The notes: a model not told the origin generated them from the sequence alone. Shown: positions 10,551 through 17,671, counted from the stretch's first letter. The stretch is 33,408 nucleotides of DNA from a bacterium (GCA_002687905.1 NZBM01000005.1:1-33408), one strand, 5' to 3'. Numbers and translations are program-made.

Positions 10551-10793
10551 ATGATAAATGTAGAGGTTGTTAAAAACGGAACAGAAAATTCAACTAGCCT
10601 TATCCGTCGCTTCACTAAGCGAATGCAAGGATCGGGAATTTTGCCGCGTATGAGAAAAAACCGCTTCTACACCAGGCCTGCTTCTCAATTTCTTAAACAA
10701 AAAAGAGCTGTAAGAAAAATCGAAAGAAGGGAGAAATATGAGGAAATGGTAAAACAAGGAAAAGTTGTAGAGCGCACACACAGAAGGAGGTAA
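10551..10793 (+). CDS. rpsU: 30S ribosomal protein S21 (start trimmed from ORF 10512)
   Basis: MINVEVVKNGTENSTSLIRRFTKRMQGSGILPRMRKNRFYTRPASQFLKQKRAVRK. Confidence 0.88.
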   Translation: MINVEVVKNGTENSTSLIRRFTKRMQGSGILPRMRKNRFYTRPASQFLKQKRAVRKIERREKYEEMVKQGKVVERTHRRR

Positions 10794-11173
10794 TGTCACT
10801 ATCAATAACAAAGCGCACAAAAAAGCCTTTGCCGAGGCTCTCTTTTGAATCTATGAAGAACAAGGTTTTAGGGAAAAAGTACAACCTAAGCCTTGTCTTT
10901 TCGGGAGATACTTTGATGAAAAGACTGAATAAAAAGTACCGAAAAAAGGATTATGCCCCAAATGTGCTTTCTTTCCCAATTGATAAAGAGGAAGGAGAAA
11001 TTTTTATAAGCACAAGCGTTGCCGAAAGAGAATCTAAAAAATTTGCTATGAGCTATAAAAGCTTTATAGGATATTTATTTATCCACGGTATGCTTCATTT
11101 GAAAGGTCACAGACACGGTAGTAAAATGAATAGGATGGAGCGGGAGTTGTTAAAAAGCTTTAGACTTTCGTAA
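10793..11173 (+). CDS. ybeY: Endoribonuclease YbeY (rRNA maturation factor)
   Basis: 126 aa; VLSFP and metal-binding HGMLHLKGHRHG. Confidence 0.9.
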   Translation: MSLSITKRTKKPLPRLSFESMKNKVLGKKYNLSLVFSGDTLMKRLNKKYRKKDYAPNVLSFPIDKEEGEIFISTSVAERESKKFAMSYKSFIGYLFIHGMLHLKGHRHGSKMNRMERELLKSFRLS

Positions 11174-11229
11174 GTTCTCTTATATATATCTGCTCCACAT
11201 AAAGCCTGAAATCGGCTGCTTCTTTTCTT

Positions 11230-12396
11230 ATGTCAAGAAATATAATAACAGGAATAGATATTGGTACCTTTCAAGTTAAGGCTCTTATAACTGAACACAT
11301 TAAAGGTAAAGACCGTCATTTTCCGCGCATCATAGGAAGTGGCCAAGCTGAATCAAAAGGACTTCGTCACGGCTACATTATTAATACCGAAGATGCAAAA
11401 AGAAGTATCCGCCAAGCCCTCTCTCAAGCTGAAAAGGAAGCCGGAGTGCAAGCCAAGACTGCATATATATCAATTGGTGGAGTAGGACTTGACGAGGTGC
11501 ACTCAACCGGAGAAGTGGTGATATCGCGCGCCGACCTTGAGGTGGTTGATCTTGATATTAAAAAAGCAATTGATGACAGCACAGAAAAAGCAGAAAATAA
11601 AATACTGAATAGAAAGATACTTCATGAGATTCCGCTACAATATAAAATTGATGGCGAAAAAGTACTTGGACGTCCGGTAGGAATGCATGGCGGAAAACTA
11701 GAAACGGATGTTCTTTTTATAACAGCGCTTGAACAACACCTAAACGATTTAATTCAATCCGTTGAAGACGCGGGAGTTGAAGTAATAGATGTCATGGCGA
11801 CACCAATTGCTGCGAGTCTTGTCTCTTTAACAAAGGCTCAAAAAAAGGCTGGGTGTATTCTTGCAAACATTGGTTCTGAAACTGTCTCTATAGTGGTCTT
11901 TGAAGACAGCGTGCCAGTTTCTCTTAAGGTATTCCCTATTGGCTCAACTGATATCACAAACGATATTGCTCTAGGATTAAAAGTCTCACTTGAAGAAGCC
12001 GAGCAGATTAAGAAAGGCGCAATTACGAATACAAGTTTTACAAAAAAGAAACTTGACGACATTATTGCGGCACGTCTTTCTGATATTTTTGAGCTGATAG
12101 AAAAACACCTAAAGGATATTAATAAAAACGGACTCCTTCCTGCCGGAATTATTATCACTGGCGGTGGCTCCGGCATAACCACTATAGAGGATTTGGCTAA
12201 AGCTACTCTTAAACTTCCCTCTCGAGTTGCAACACTAAAAGTTGCTGAACATGCAAAGGTGCGCGACGCATCTTGGGCAGTCGCTTATGGACTTACTATA
12301 TGGGGGCTTACCGGAGATGAAGAGCCTGTGGGGCTACAATTTGCAAAAAGAACTGGAGGAAATCTGGCAAACTGGCTTAAGCAATTCCTGCCTTAA
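11230..12396 (+). CDS. ftsA: Cell division protein FtsA
   Basis: 388 aa; ITGIDIGTFQVKALI, ISIGGVGLDEVHSTGEVVISR, ITGGGSGITTIEDLAK; directly upstream of ftsZ. Confidence 0.95.
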   Translation: MSRNIITGIDIGTFQVKALITEHIKGKDRHFPRIIGSGQAESKGLRHGYIINTEDAKRSIRQALSQAEKEAGVQAKTAYISIGGVGLDEVHSTGEVVISRADLEVVDLDIKKAIDDSTEKAENKILNRKILHEIPLQYKIDGEKVLGRPVGMHGGKLETDVLFITALEQHLNDLIQSVEDAGVEVIDVMATPIAASLVSLTKAQKKAGCILANIGSETVSIVVFEDSVPVSLKVFPIGSTDITNDIALGLKVSLEEAEQIKKGAITNTSFTKKKLDDIIAARLSDIFELIEKHLKDINKNGLLPAGIIITGGGSGITTIEDLAKATLKLPSRVATLKVAEHAKVRDASWAVAYGLTIWGLTGDEEPVGLQFAKRTGGNLANWLKQFLP

Positions 12397-12454
12397 AATA
12401 AGGCTTAAATAGTGATACAGAAGCCAAAAATTTCAACGGCTTCACAATTAAAAT

Positions 12455-12483
12455 TCCCCTGCTATGATGGGGACACTTTTTTA
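12455..12483 (+). terminator. Putative terminator after ftsA
   Basis: tcccc...gggga stem followed by T-run (cacttttttacc). Confidence 0.6.
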
Positions 12484-12500
12484 CCTGAGAAATTTATTAT

Positions 12501-13712
12501 ATGAGACAAGTTCAACCAGACGTGGAGGCATTTGCAAGAATCAGAGTCGTTGGAGTCGGTGGCTCTGGGGGAAATGCCATAAACCACATGATTGACTCCA
12601 AAGTTAAAGGAGTTGATTTTATTGCTATTAATACTGACGCACAAGATCTTCACCACTCAAGCGCTAAGAAAAAGATTCACGTTGGTAAAAACCTAACTCG
12701 CGGCCTTGGTACTGGAATGAATCCAGAACTTGGTAAGCGTGCGGCAGAAGAAACTAAAGAAGAACTGCAAGAAGCTCTCAAAGGTTCAGATATGGTCTTT
12801 GTAGCTTGCGGAATGGGTGGAGGAACAGGAACTGGCGCAGCTCCTGTGGTAGCAAAGACTGCAAAAGACGCTGGCTCACTTACTGTAGCTGTTGTAACGA
12901 AACCGTTTTCGTTTGAAGGACAGCAAAGGATGCGGCTTGCTGAACAAGGTCTTGAGGAACTTAAGCGAGAAGTTGATGCGCTTATTGTAATACCTAATGA
13001 CCGCTTGCTTGCTGTAGTTCAGCGAGAAACTTCTGTAGCAAACGCTTTTGCGATGTGTGATGACATACTAAAGCAAGCTGTTGAAGGTATTTCAGACCTT
13101 ATTACAACTCCTGGAATCATTAACGTTGACTTTGCAGACATCCGCTCAGTTATGGACTCTGCAGGCTCAGCCCTTATGGGAATAGGTCTTGCTACAGGCG
13201 AGAAGCGAGCCGAAGAAGCGGCACATGCTGCCATTAGTTCTCCTCTCCTTGAGATCTCAATTACAGGAGCAAAAGGAGTTCTGTTTGCAGTCGCTGGAGG
13301 TGACGATCTATCAATGCTTGAGATTCAGGACGCAGCAAAGGCAATTACTGAATCTATTGACCCGAATGCAAAGGTTATCTTTGGAGCTGTTAAAGACACC
13401 AAGCTTAAGAAAAATGAGGTTAAGGTTACTGTTATTGCTACAGGCTTTCCAGAAGGAGCTGCAAGTCAGAAAAGCTCAACGCTATTCCAGCTAAATAAAA
13501 AAGAAGAAGATAAGGAATCAAAGGACGTAGTAGAGAAAAAGCCTGCTGGTAGAAAGATCTACAATACTCTGTCTGCCGCTACTCCGGTTATTACGCCAAA
13601 GATAGAGGAAAAGAAAAAAGAAGATGAAGATAAAGACAAGAAAGACGACGATGGCGGCGATGACGATTGGGGCGCGGTTCCCGCATTCTTGAGAAGATCG
13701 AAACTTAAGTAG
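12501..13712 (+). CDS. ftsZ: Cell division protein FtsZ
   Basis: 403 aa; GVGGSGGNAINHM, GMGGGTGTGAAPVVA tubulin signature, C-terminal VPAFLRRSKLK. Confidence 0.98.
   Translation: MRQVQPDVEAFARIRVVGVGGSGGNAINHMIDSKVKGVDFIAINTDAQDLHHSSAKKKIHVGKNLTRGLGTGMNPELGKRAAEETKEELQEALKGSDMVFVACGMGGGTGTGAAPVVAKTAKDAGSLTVAVVTKPFSFEGQQRMRLAEQGLEELKREVDALIVIPNDRLLAVVQRETSVANAFAMCDDILKQAVEGISDLITTPGIINVDFADIRSVMDSAGSALMGIGLATGEKRAEEAAHAAISSPLLEISITGAKGVLFAVAGGDDLSMLEIQDAAKAITESIDPNAKVIFGAVKDTKLKKNEVKVTVIATGFPEGAASQKSSTLFQLNKKEEDKESKDVVEKKPAGRKIYNTLSAATPVITPKIEEKKKEDEDKDKKDDDGGDDDWGAVPAFLRRSKLK
13675..13711 (+). repeat. 37-bp direct repeat, copy 1 (3' end of ftsZ)
   Basis: cggttcccgcattcttgagaagatcgaaacttaagta, identical to 13886-13922. 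Confidence 0.97.
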
Positions 13713-13760
13713 TTTTGAATATTTAACGAACCGCGTCCCAATGGGGCACAAAGCGTTAAG

Positions 13761-13785
13761 GAAAAACACCCCTGCGGGTGTTTTT
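13761..13785 (+). terminator. Terminator after ftsZ
   Basis: gaaaaacacccctgcgggtgtttttc. Confidence 0.85.
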
Positions 13786-13813
13786 CTAGCTTTGTGAGGC
13801 GGAGTCATGTCGT

Positions 13814-13885
13814 GAATACTTGGAACGACAGACGAGCCCGGGCAGGAGGCACCTTCCCGCTGTGGCGGGATTGGTGACCTGACGC
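13814..13885 (+). other. Structured element copy A: target-complementary segment (13814-13826) plus core GACAGACGAGCCCGGGCAGGAGGCACC...GGUGACCUGACGCC
   Basis: Shares GGGCAGGAGGCAC...GTGACCTGACGCC with copies B and C. Confidence 0.75.
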
Positions 13886-13922
13886 CGGTTCCCGCATTCT
13901 TGAGAAGATCGAAACTTAAGTA
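13886..13922 (+). repeat. 37-bp direct repeat, copy 2 (displaced ftsZ 3' end)
   Basis: Identical to 13675-13711. Confidence 0.97.
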
Positions 13923-13970
13923 ATGAAAAAATCCTACAGAGATGCGGGATTTTTTGATACAATACCCCCT

Positions 13971-14894
13971 ATGAATGATCTAGTAATAATAGGCGGTGGT
14001 CCTGCAGGGGTTGCAGCGGGAGTCTACGCTGCCAGAAAGCAGTTAAAAACTGTTCTAATTACCAAAGAATGGGGCGGGCAAAGCAGCGTCTCAACTGATA
14101 TCCAAAACTGGATTGGGACTATTTTAATCTCTGGTGAAGACTTGGCAAAAGCGCTCAAGGCTCACCTTGAAGCATATAAAGATGGATATGTTGAAGTGAT
14201 TGATGGAACTCTTGCAAATAAGGTAGAGAAAAAAGATGGAGGCTTTCTAGTGGAAACTGATGATGGAAAGAGTTTTGAGTCTAAGACAGTCTTAATTTGC
14301 GCAGGAGCTGATAGGAGAAAATTAGAAGTTCCTGGGGCAAAAGAATTTGACCAGAAAGGCCTTACCTACTGCGCAAGCTGCGATGGCCCTCTTTTTTCAG
14401 GACAAGATATGGTCGTAATTGGCGGAGGAAATGCCGGTTTTGAAACTGCTGCTCAGCTCTTAGCTTATGCTAAAAGTGTTACTCTACTTCACCGCGGCCC
14501 TCAATTCAAAGCGGATCCAGTAACAGTTGAAAAAGTGCTCAAAAATCCAAAAATGACCGCTATTTTAAACGCAGAAACAGTTGAGGTAAAAGGAGATAAA
14601 TTTGTAAACGGCCTTGTTTATAAAGACAAAGAAAGTGGAGAAAATAGAGAGCTTGCCGTAACGGGAGTATTTGTTGAGATTGGTCTTGTGCCAAACACCT
14701 CTTTCGTAGAAGGTCTTCTTGAAATGGACAAAATTAAAAGAATAAAAGTAGATGGTAAAAATCAACAAACTTCAGTTCCCGGCATATGGGCAGCTGGAGA
14801 TTGTACGGATGAGCTATATCATCAAAACAATATCGCCGCAGGAGACGCGGTAAAAGCACTAGAGGATATCTACAATCATCTACACGCCAGATAA
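13971..14894 (+). CDS. trxB: Thioredoxin reductase (start trimmed from ORF 13923)
   Basis: VIIGGGPAGVAAGVYAARK, CASCDGPLFSG redox motif, VVIGGGNAGFETA, GIWAAGDCTDE; TACAAT 7 nt upstream of this ATG. Confidence 0.93.
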   Translation: MNDLVIIGGGPAGVAAGVYAARKQLKTVLITKEWGGQSSVSTDIQNWIGTILISGEDLAKALKAHLEAYKDGYVEVIDGTLANKVEKKDGGFLVETDDGKSFESKTVLICAGADRRKLEVPGAKEFDQKGLTYCASCDGPLFSGQDMVVIGGGNAGFETAAQLLAYAKSVTLLHRGPQFKADPVTVEKVLKNPKMTAILNAETVEVKGDKFVNGLVYKDKESGENRELAVTGVFVEIGLVPNTSFVEGLLEMDKIKRIKVDGKNQQTSVPGIWAAGDCTDELYHQNNIAAGDAVKALEDIYNHLHAR

Positions 14895-14952
14895 ATATGC
14901 CAGAAAAATTACCTAGTCTTGAGACCATGAGAGATCCTTGGGAGATCTCACC

Positions 14953-15159
14953 ATGCGAGTCGTGGTTCCAAACGAAAGAAAGGACACAGCCCGAGATGCT
15001 TTTGGTCGCTTCTCAAGAAAAACACCAACTGAGCAAAGGATTGACGGATCGGGGATGACCATCCTCATGTGCGAGGTTGAGCAGAGCAAACAGGTTGGGT
15101 TCATGGCCAAAGCCGACAAGCTTGGCTTCAGTGCAACAAACAGAGATAAGCCAAGCTGA
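14953..15159 (+). CDS. Small hypothetical protein in a GC-richer islet
   Basis: MRVVVPNERKDTARDAFGRFSRKTPTEQ...; followed closely by a strong terminator hairpin. Confidence 0.45.
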   Translation: MRVVVPNERKDTARDAFGRFSRKTPTEQRIDGSGMTILMCEVEQSKQVGFMAKADKLGFSATNRDKPS

Positions 15160-15173
15160 CATGAAAACGATTG

Positions 15174-15202
15174 GGGCGGCGCACAGCGCCGTCTTTTGTT
15201 TT
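15174..15202 (+). terminator. Rho-independent terminator
   Basis: ggcggcgcacagcgccgtcttttgtttt. Confidence 0.8.
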
Positions 15203-15203
15203 G

Positions 15204-15275
15204 TGACCCCACGGGGAATTGAACCCCGATTTGCAGAATGAAAACCTGCTGTCCTAACCATTAGACGATGGGGCC
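15204..15275 (-). tRNA. tRNA-Glu (UUC)
   Basis: Minus strand ggccccatcgtctaatggttaggacagcaggttttcattctgcaaatcggggttcaattccccgtggggtca; anticodon loop TTTTCAT. Confidence 0.95.
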
Positions 15276-15420
15276 GAGAAATAGCATATGCTATTCAACG
15301 GCAATTTATTTTACTGCCCGGCAGGTTTTCAGAAAACCTGCCTATTCCCTCATCTCCATTCGGAAATTCGCTCGCTTTGCTCGCGACCGGATGGAAACTC
15401 CCGTTTCCATTCCATACCCA

Positions 15421-15436
15421 TTAGACGATGGGACCT
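15421..15436 (-). pseudogene. Partial tRNA-Glu 5' fragment upstream of the complete tRNA-Glu
   Basis: Minus strand CCCATCGTCTAATGG (15 nt identical to the tRNA-Glu 5' half). Confidence 0.7.
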
Positions 15437-15443
15437 GTTTTAG

Positions 15444-15485
15444 GCCATATTTTGCGACTCACTCGAGTGAGTCGCAAAATATGGC
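15444..15485. repeat. Perfect 42-bp palindrome
   Basis: gccatattttgcgactcactcgagtgagtcgcaaaatatggc. Confidence 0.97.
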
Positions 15486-15491
15486 TCAAAT

Positions 15492-15530
15492 ACTACAATA
15501 TTTTTGCTCCATTGGCAAAAATATTGTAGT
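15492..15530. repeat. Perfect 16-bp stem, 7-nt loop hairpin
   Basis: actacaatatttttgc-tccattg-gcaaaaatattgtagt. Confidence 0.95.
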
Positions 15531-15542
15531 CTTCAAGCATTT

Positions 15543-15626
15543 GGAGGAGTGCCCGGAATTGGTAACGGACCGCTCTCGAAAAGCGACGGGTGCAAGCCCT
15601 TGTGGGTTCGAGTCCCACCTCCTCCG
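15543..15626 (+). tRNA. tRNA-Ser (CGA)
   Basis: ggaggag...ctcctcc acceptor stem, anticodon loop CTCGAAA, long variable arm, T-arm gtgggttcgagtcccac. Confidence 0.92.
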
Positions 15627-15681
15627 CAATGATTCGCAAGGATAGCGTCAGCTATAGGAGCGAATTATCAATGCATGAAGT

Positions 15682-15804
15682 GAGGTGGGATTCGAAAGAC
15701 GGACCCAGCACCTAACGCGTTAGGTGCTGGGGAGTCCGGGCAGGAGCCACTTATCAAAAACCTTACGATATATCGTAAGGTTTTTGGTTTAGTGACCTGA
15801 CGCC
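15682..15804 (+). other. Structured element copy B: target-complementary segment (15682-15696) plus core (15697-15804)
   Basis: gaggtgggattcgaa complementary to tRNA-Ser 15607-15621; core almost identical to copy C; followed by displaced cgagtccc. Confidence 0.85.
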
Positions 15805-16011
15805 GAGTCCCCCGACCACCTGCCCGGCCAGTGGACAGACCTCCGTTGGTACTTTCGAGCCGGCAAGGCACTGATTTGCCTTCGGTTCGGCCAGAACGGC
15901 TCTCGCGTAGAGCTCCCAGTCCGCCTTGCAACTAGGGTACACCACCTCGATCCCTGCGATCGCTCTGCTCGAGACCAAGAGAATGGCCAACAAAATGCCA
16001 AGAGTTCTCAT
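15763..16011 (-). CDS. Small secreted hypothetical protein; C-terminus runs into element B
   Basis: 82 aa; signal peptide MRTLGILLAILLVSSRAIAG; good upstream promoter; last ~12 codons lie in the repeat element. Confidence 0.6.
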   Translation of the reverse strand: MRTLGILLAILLVSSRAIAGIEVVYPSCKADWELYARAVLAEPKANQCLAGSKVPTEVCPLAGQVVGGLGVRSLNQKPYDIS

Positions 16012-16046
16012 AGCTCAAACCTTTCTGTTTGAATTCAACTGCTGAA

Positions 16047-16074
16047 AGTATAACATTAATATAGTAAAAGTCAA
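16047..16074 (-). promoter_or_regulatory. Sigma70-like promoter for the 82-aa secreted protein
   Basis: Minus strand TTGACT - 16 nt - TATACT. Confidence 0.65.
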
Positions 16075-16103
16075 GTAAAAGCTTTAAAAATGGCTCTATT
16101 CTG

Positions 16104-16109
16104 CTACAA
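16104..16109 (+). promoter_or_regulatory. -10 element (TACAAT) upstream of the GIY-YIG/tRNA-Val unit
   Basis: ctgctacaatctcccctatt just before the first GGGCGGTTAGC. Confidence 0.45.
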
Positions 16110-16131
16110 TCTCCCCTATTGGGCGGTTAGC

Positions 16132-16429
16132 CCCTCACCCAGAAATGGATTTGAGCTATGTATTACGTGTATCTTTTAAAAAGTAAGAAAGACGAGAGTT
16201 TGTATATTGGATATACTAACGATCTCAAAAGGCGTTTTGAAGAACATAACAACGGGGAAAACAAATCCACTAAATTCAAAACTCCTTTTGAGCTCGTATA
16301 CTATGAATCGTATAGAGCTCGGTCAGACGCTAAGATACGTGAGCAGGCGTTGAAAAAACACGCACAAGCATACACGACTCTTAAGCAAAGAATAGCCAAT
16401 AGTCTGACCTAACCCATTTCTGGGTAGAG
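16132..16429 (+). mobile_element. Candidate ~298-bp mini-element: GIY-YIG ORF bounded by 12-bp inverted repeats, between 11-bp direct repeats of the tRNA-Val 5' end
   Basis: IRs acccagaaatgg (16137-16148) / ccatttctgggt (16414-16425); DRs gggcggttagc (16121-16131 and 16430-16440). Confidence 0.7.
16158..16412 (+). CDS. GIY-YIG nuclease domain protein (UPF0213-like)
   Basis: 84 aa; YYVYLLKSKKDESLYIGYTNDLKRRFEEHNNG. Confidence 0.92.
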   Translation: MYYVYLLKSKKDESLYIGYTNDLKRRFEEHNNGENKSTKFKTPFELVYYESYRARSDAKIREQALKKHAQAYTTLKQRIANSLT

Positions 16430-16503
16430 GGGCGGTTAGCTCAGTTGGTTAGAGCGCATCATTGACGTTGATGAGGTCACAGATTCGAATTCTGTATCGC
16501 CCA
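16430..16503 (+). tRNA. tRNA-Val (GAC)
   Basis: gggcggttagctcagttggttagagcgcatcattgacgttgatgaggtcacagattcgaattctgtatcgccca; loop TTGACGT. Confidence 0.95.
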
Positions 16504-16504
16504 C

Positions 16505-17671
16505 ATGAAAATATTAGCTATAGAAACATCGTGCGATGAGACAGCAGTCAGTCTGATAGAAACAGATGGCACTAATTTTAGTGTTCTTGGTGATTCTCTG
16601 TTTTCCCAAGTAGAGATGCATAAAGAATACGGAGGAGTTTACCCAAATGTGGCAAAGCGCGAGCATGCAAGAAACTTGACCCCTCTTCTTCTAAAAACGC
16701 TTAAGGAAGCAAATTTGTTTAATGAGTCAGAGGAAAACCAACTATCTAAAGAATTAGTTGATGAACTAAAGGAGACCTTATCTCGTGAGCCAGAATTATT
16801 TATTCACCTAGTAAGTTTCCTATCAAAGACTGAAAAGCCAGAGATTGATGTAATAGCCGTTACAAGTGGCCCCGGACTTGAACCGGCACTTTGGGTTGGT
16901 ATTAATTTCTCAAAAGCTCTATCTAGAGTATGGGAACTACCTCTTGTTCCTGTTAATCATATGGAAGGACATATCATCTCTTCTCTTCTTACACAGCAAA
17001 ATGAGAAATCATACGATATATCGTATGATTTGTTTCCTTCAATTGCTCTTCTTATTTCAGGCGGACACACTGAACTTGTATTAGTGGGTAGTATTGGAGA
17101 CCACGTAGTAATTGGAGAGACAAGAGATGACGCAGTTGGTGAAGCCTTTGATAAAGTCGCACGCATGATGGACCTCGGCTACCCTGGAGGACCTGAAATA
17201 TCAAAGCTTGCCGAAAGTGCACGAGAAGAAAATCTAGAACAAAAGTATCAGCTTCCCCGCCCTATGATCCACGGTGAAAATTTTGATTTTTCGTTTTCCG
17301 GACTCAAGACTGCAGTGCTCTACCTCCTAAAAGAAATAGGCAAGCCAACTGATGAAGATAAAAAGATAATTGCACGAGAGTTTGAAGACGCCGCTACCGA
17401 AGTGCTTATTTCAAAAACAAGAAAGGCTGTGGAAGAGCACGGAGCCCAGTCTGTAATAGTGGGAGGAGGTGTCTCTGCAAATAAAAATATAAGAAAAGAA
17501 TTTGATAAATTAGAAGATATAAAAATCTATATTCCCGATACCAAGCTCTCAACCGACAATGCAATTATGATTGCCGCTGCTGCATATTTTAAGCTCAAAT
17601 CAGGCGCTGCCTTACCGGATCCAGATGAGATAGTCGCTGATGGAAATCTGGCTCTTTATCCCTTAAATTAA
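16505..17671 (+). CDS. tsaD: tRNA N6-threonylcarbamoyladenosine synthase subunit TsaD
   Basis: 388 aa; MKILAIETSCDETAVSLIE, HMEGHI, LISGGHTELVLV, GGGVSANKNIR. Confidence 0.95.
   Translation: MKILAIETSCDETAVSLIETDGTNFSVLGDSLFSQVEMHKEYGGVYPNVAKREHARNLTPLLLKTLKEANLFNESEENQLSKELVDELKETLSREPELFIHLVSFLSKTEKPEIDVIAVTSGPGLEPALWVGINFSKALSRVWELPLVPVNHMEGHIISSLLTQQNEKSYDISYDLFPSIALLISGGHTELVLVGSIGDHVVIGETRDDAVGEAFDKVARMMDLGYPGGPEISKLAESAREENLEQKYQLPRPMIHGENFDFSFSGLKTAVLYLLKEIGKPTDEDKKIIAREFEDAATEVLISKTRKAVEEHGAQSVIVGGGVSANKNIRKEFDKLEDIKIYIPDTKLSTDNAIMIAAAAYFKLKSGAALPDPDEIVADGNLALYPLN
17006..17031. repeat. Perfect 26-bp palindrome inside tsaD (encodes KSYDISYDL)
   Basis: aaatcatacgatatatcgtatgattt. Confidence 0.95.

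Noticed and set aside
13923-13970. N-terminal extension of trxB (MKKSYRDAGFFDTIPP)
   Set aside because: Overlaps the duplicated ftsZ end and a terminator-like hairpin; the FAD-binding N-terminus starts at the ATG at 13971.
15268-15645. 125-aa plus-strand ORF across the tRNA-Glu/tRNA-Ser region
   Set aside because: Runs through palindromes and the whole tRNA-Ser; no protein-like character.
15697-15804. Element core as a hammerhead, HDV-like or group II domain V ribozyme, or integron attC site
   Set aside because: CGAAA and CCUGACG are present, but the conserved CUGANGA...GAAA hammerhead core, HDV nested pseudoknot, domain V AGC triad and attC R/L boxes are not evident by eye.
15668-15931. 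87-aa minus-strand ORF (…VTKPKTLRYIVRFLISGSCPDSPAPNALGAGSVF…)
   Set aside because: Translation of the non-coding element; the similar peptide at copy C is explained by nucleotide repeat identity.
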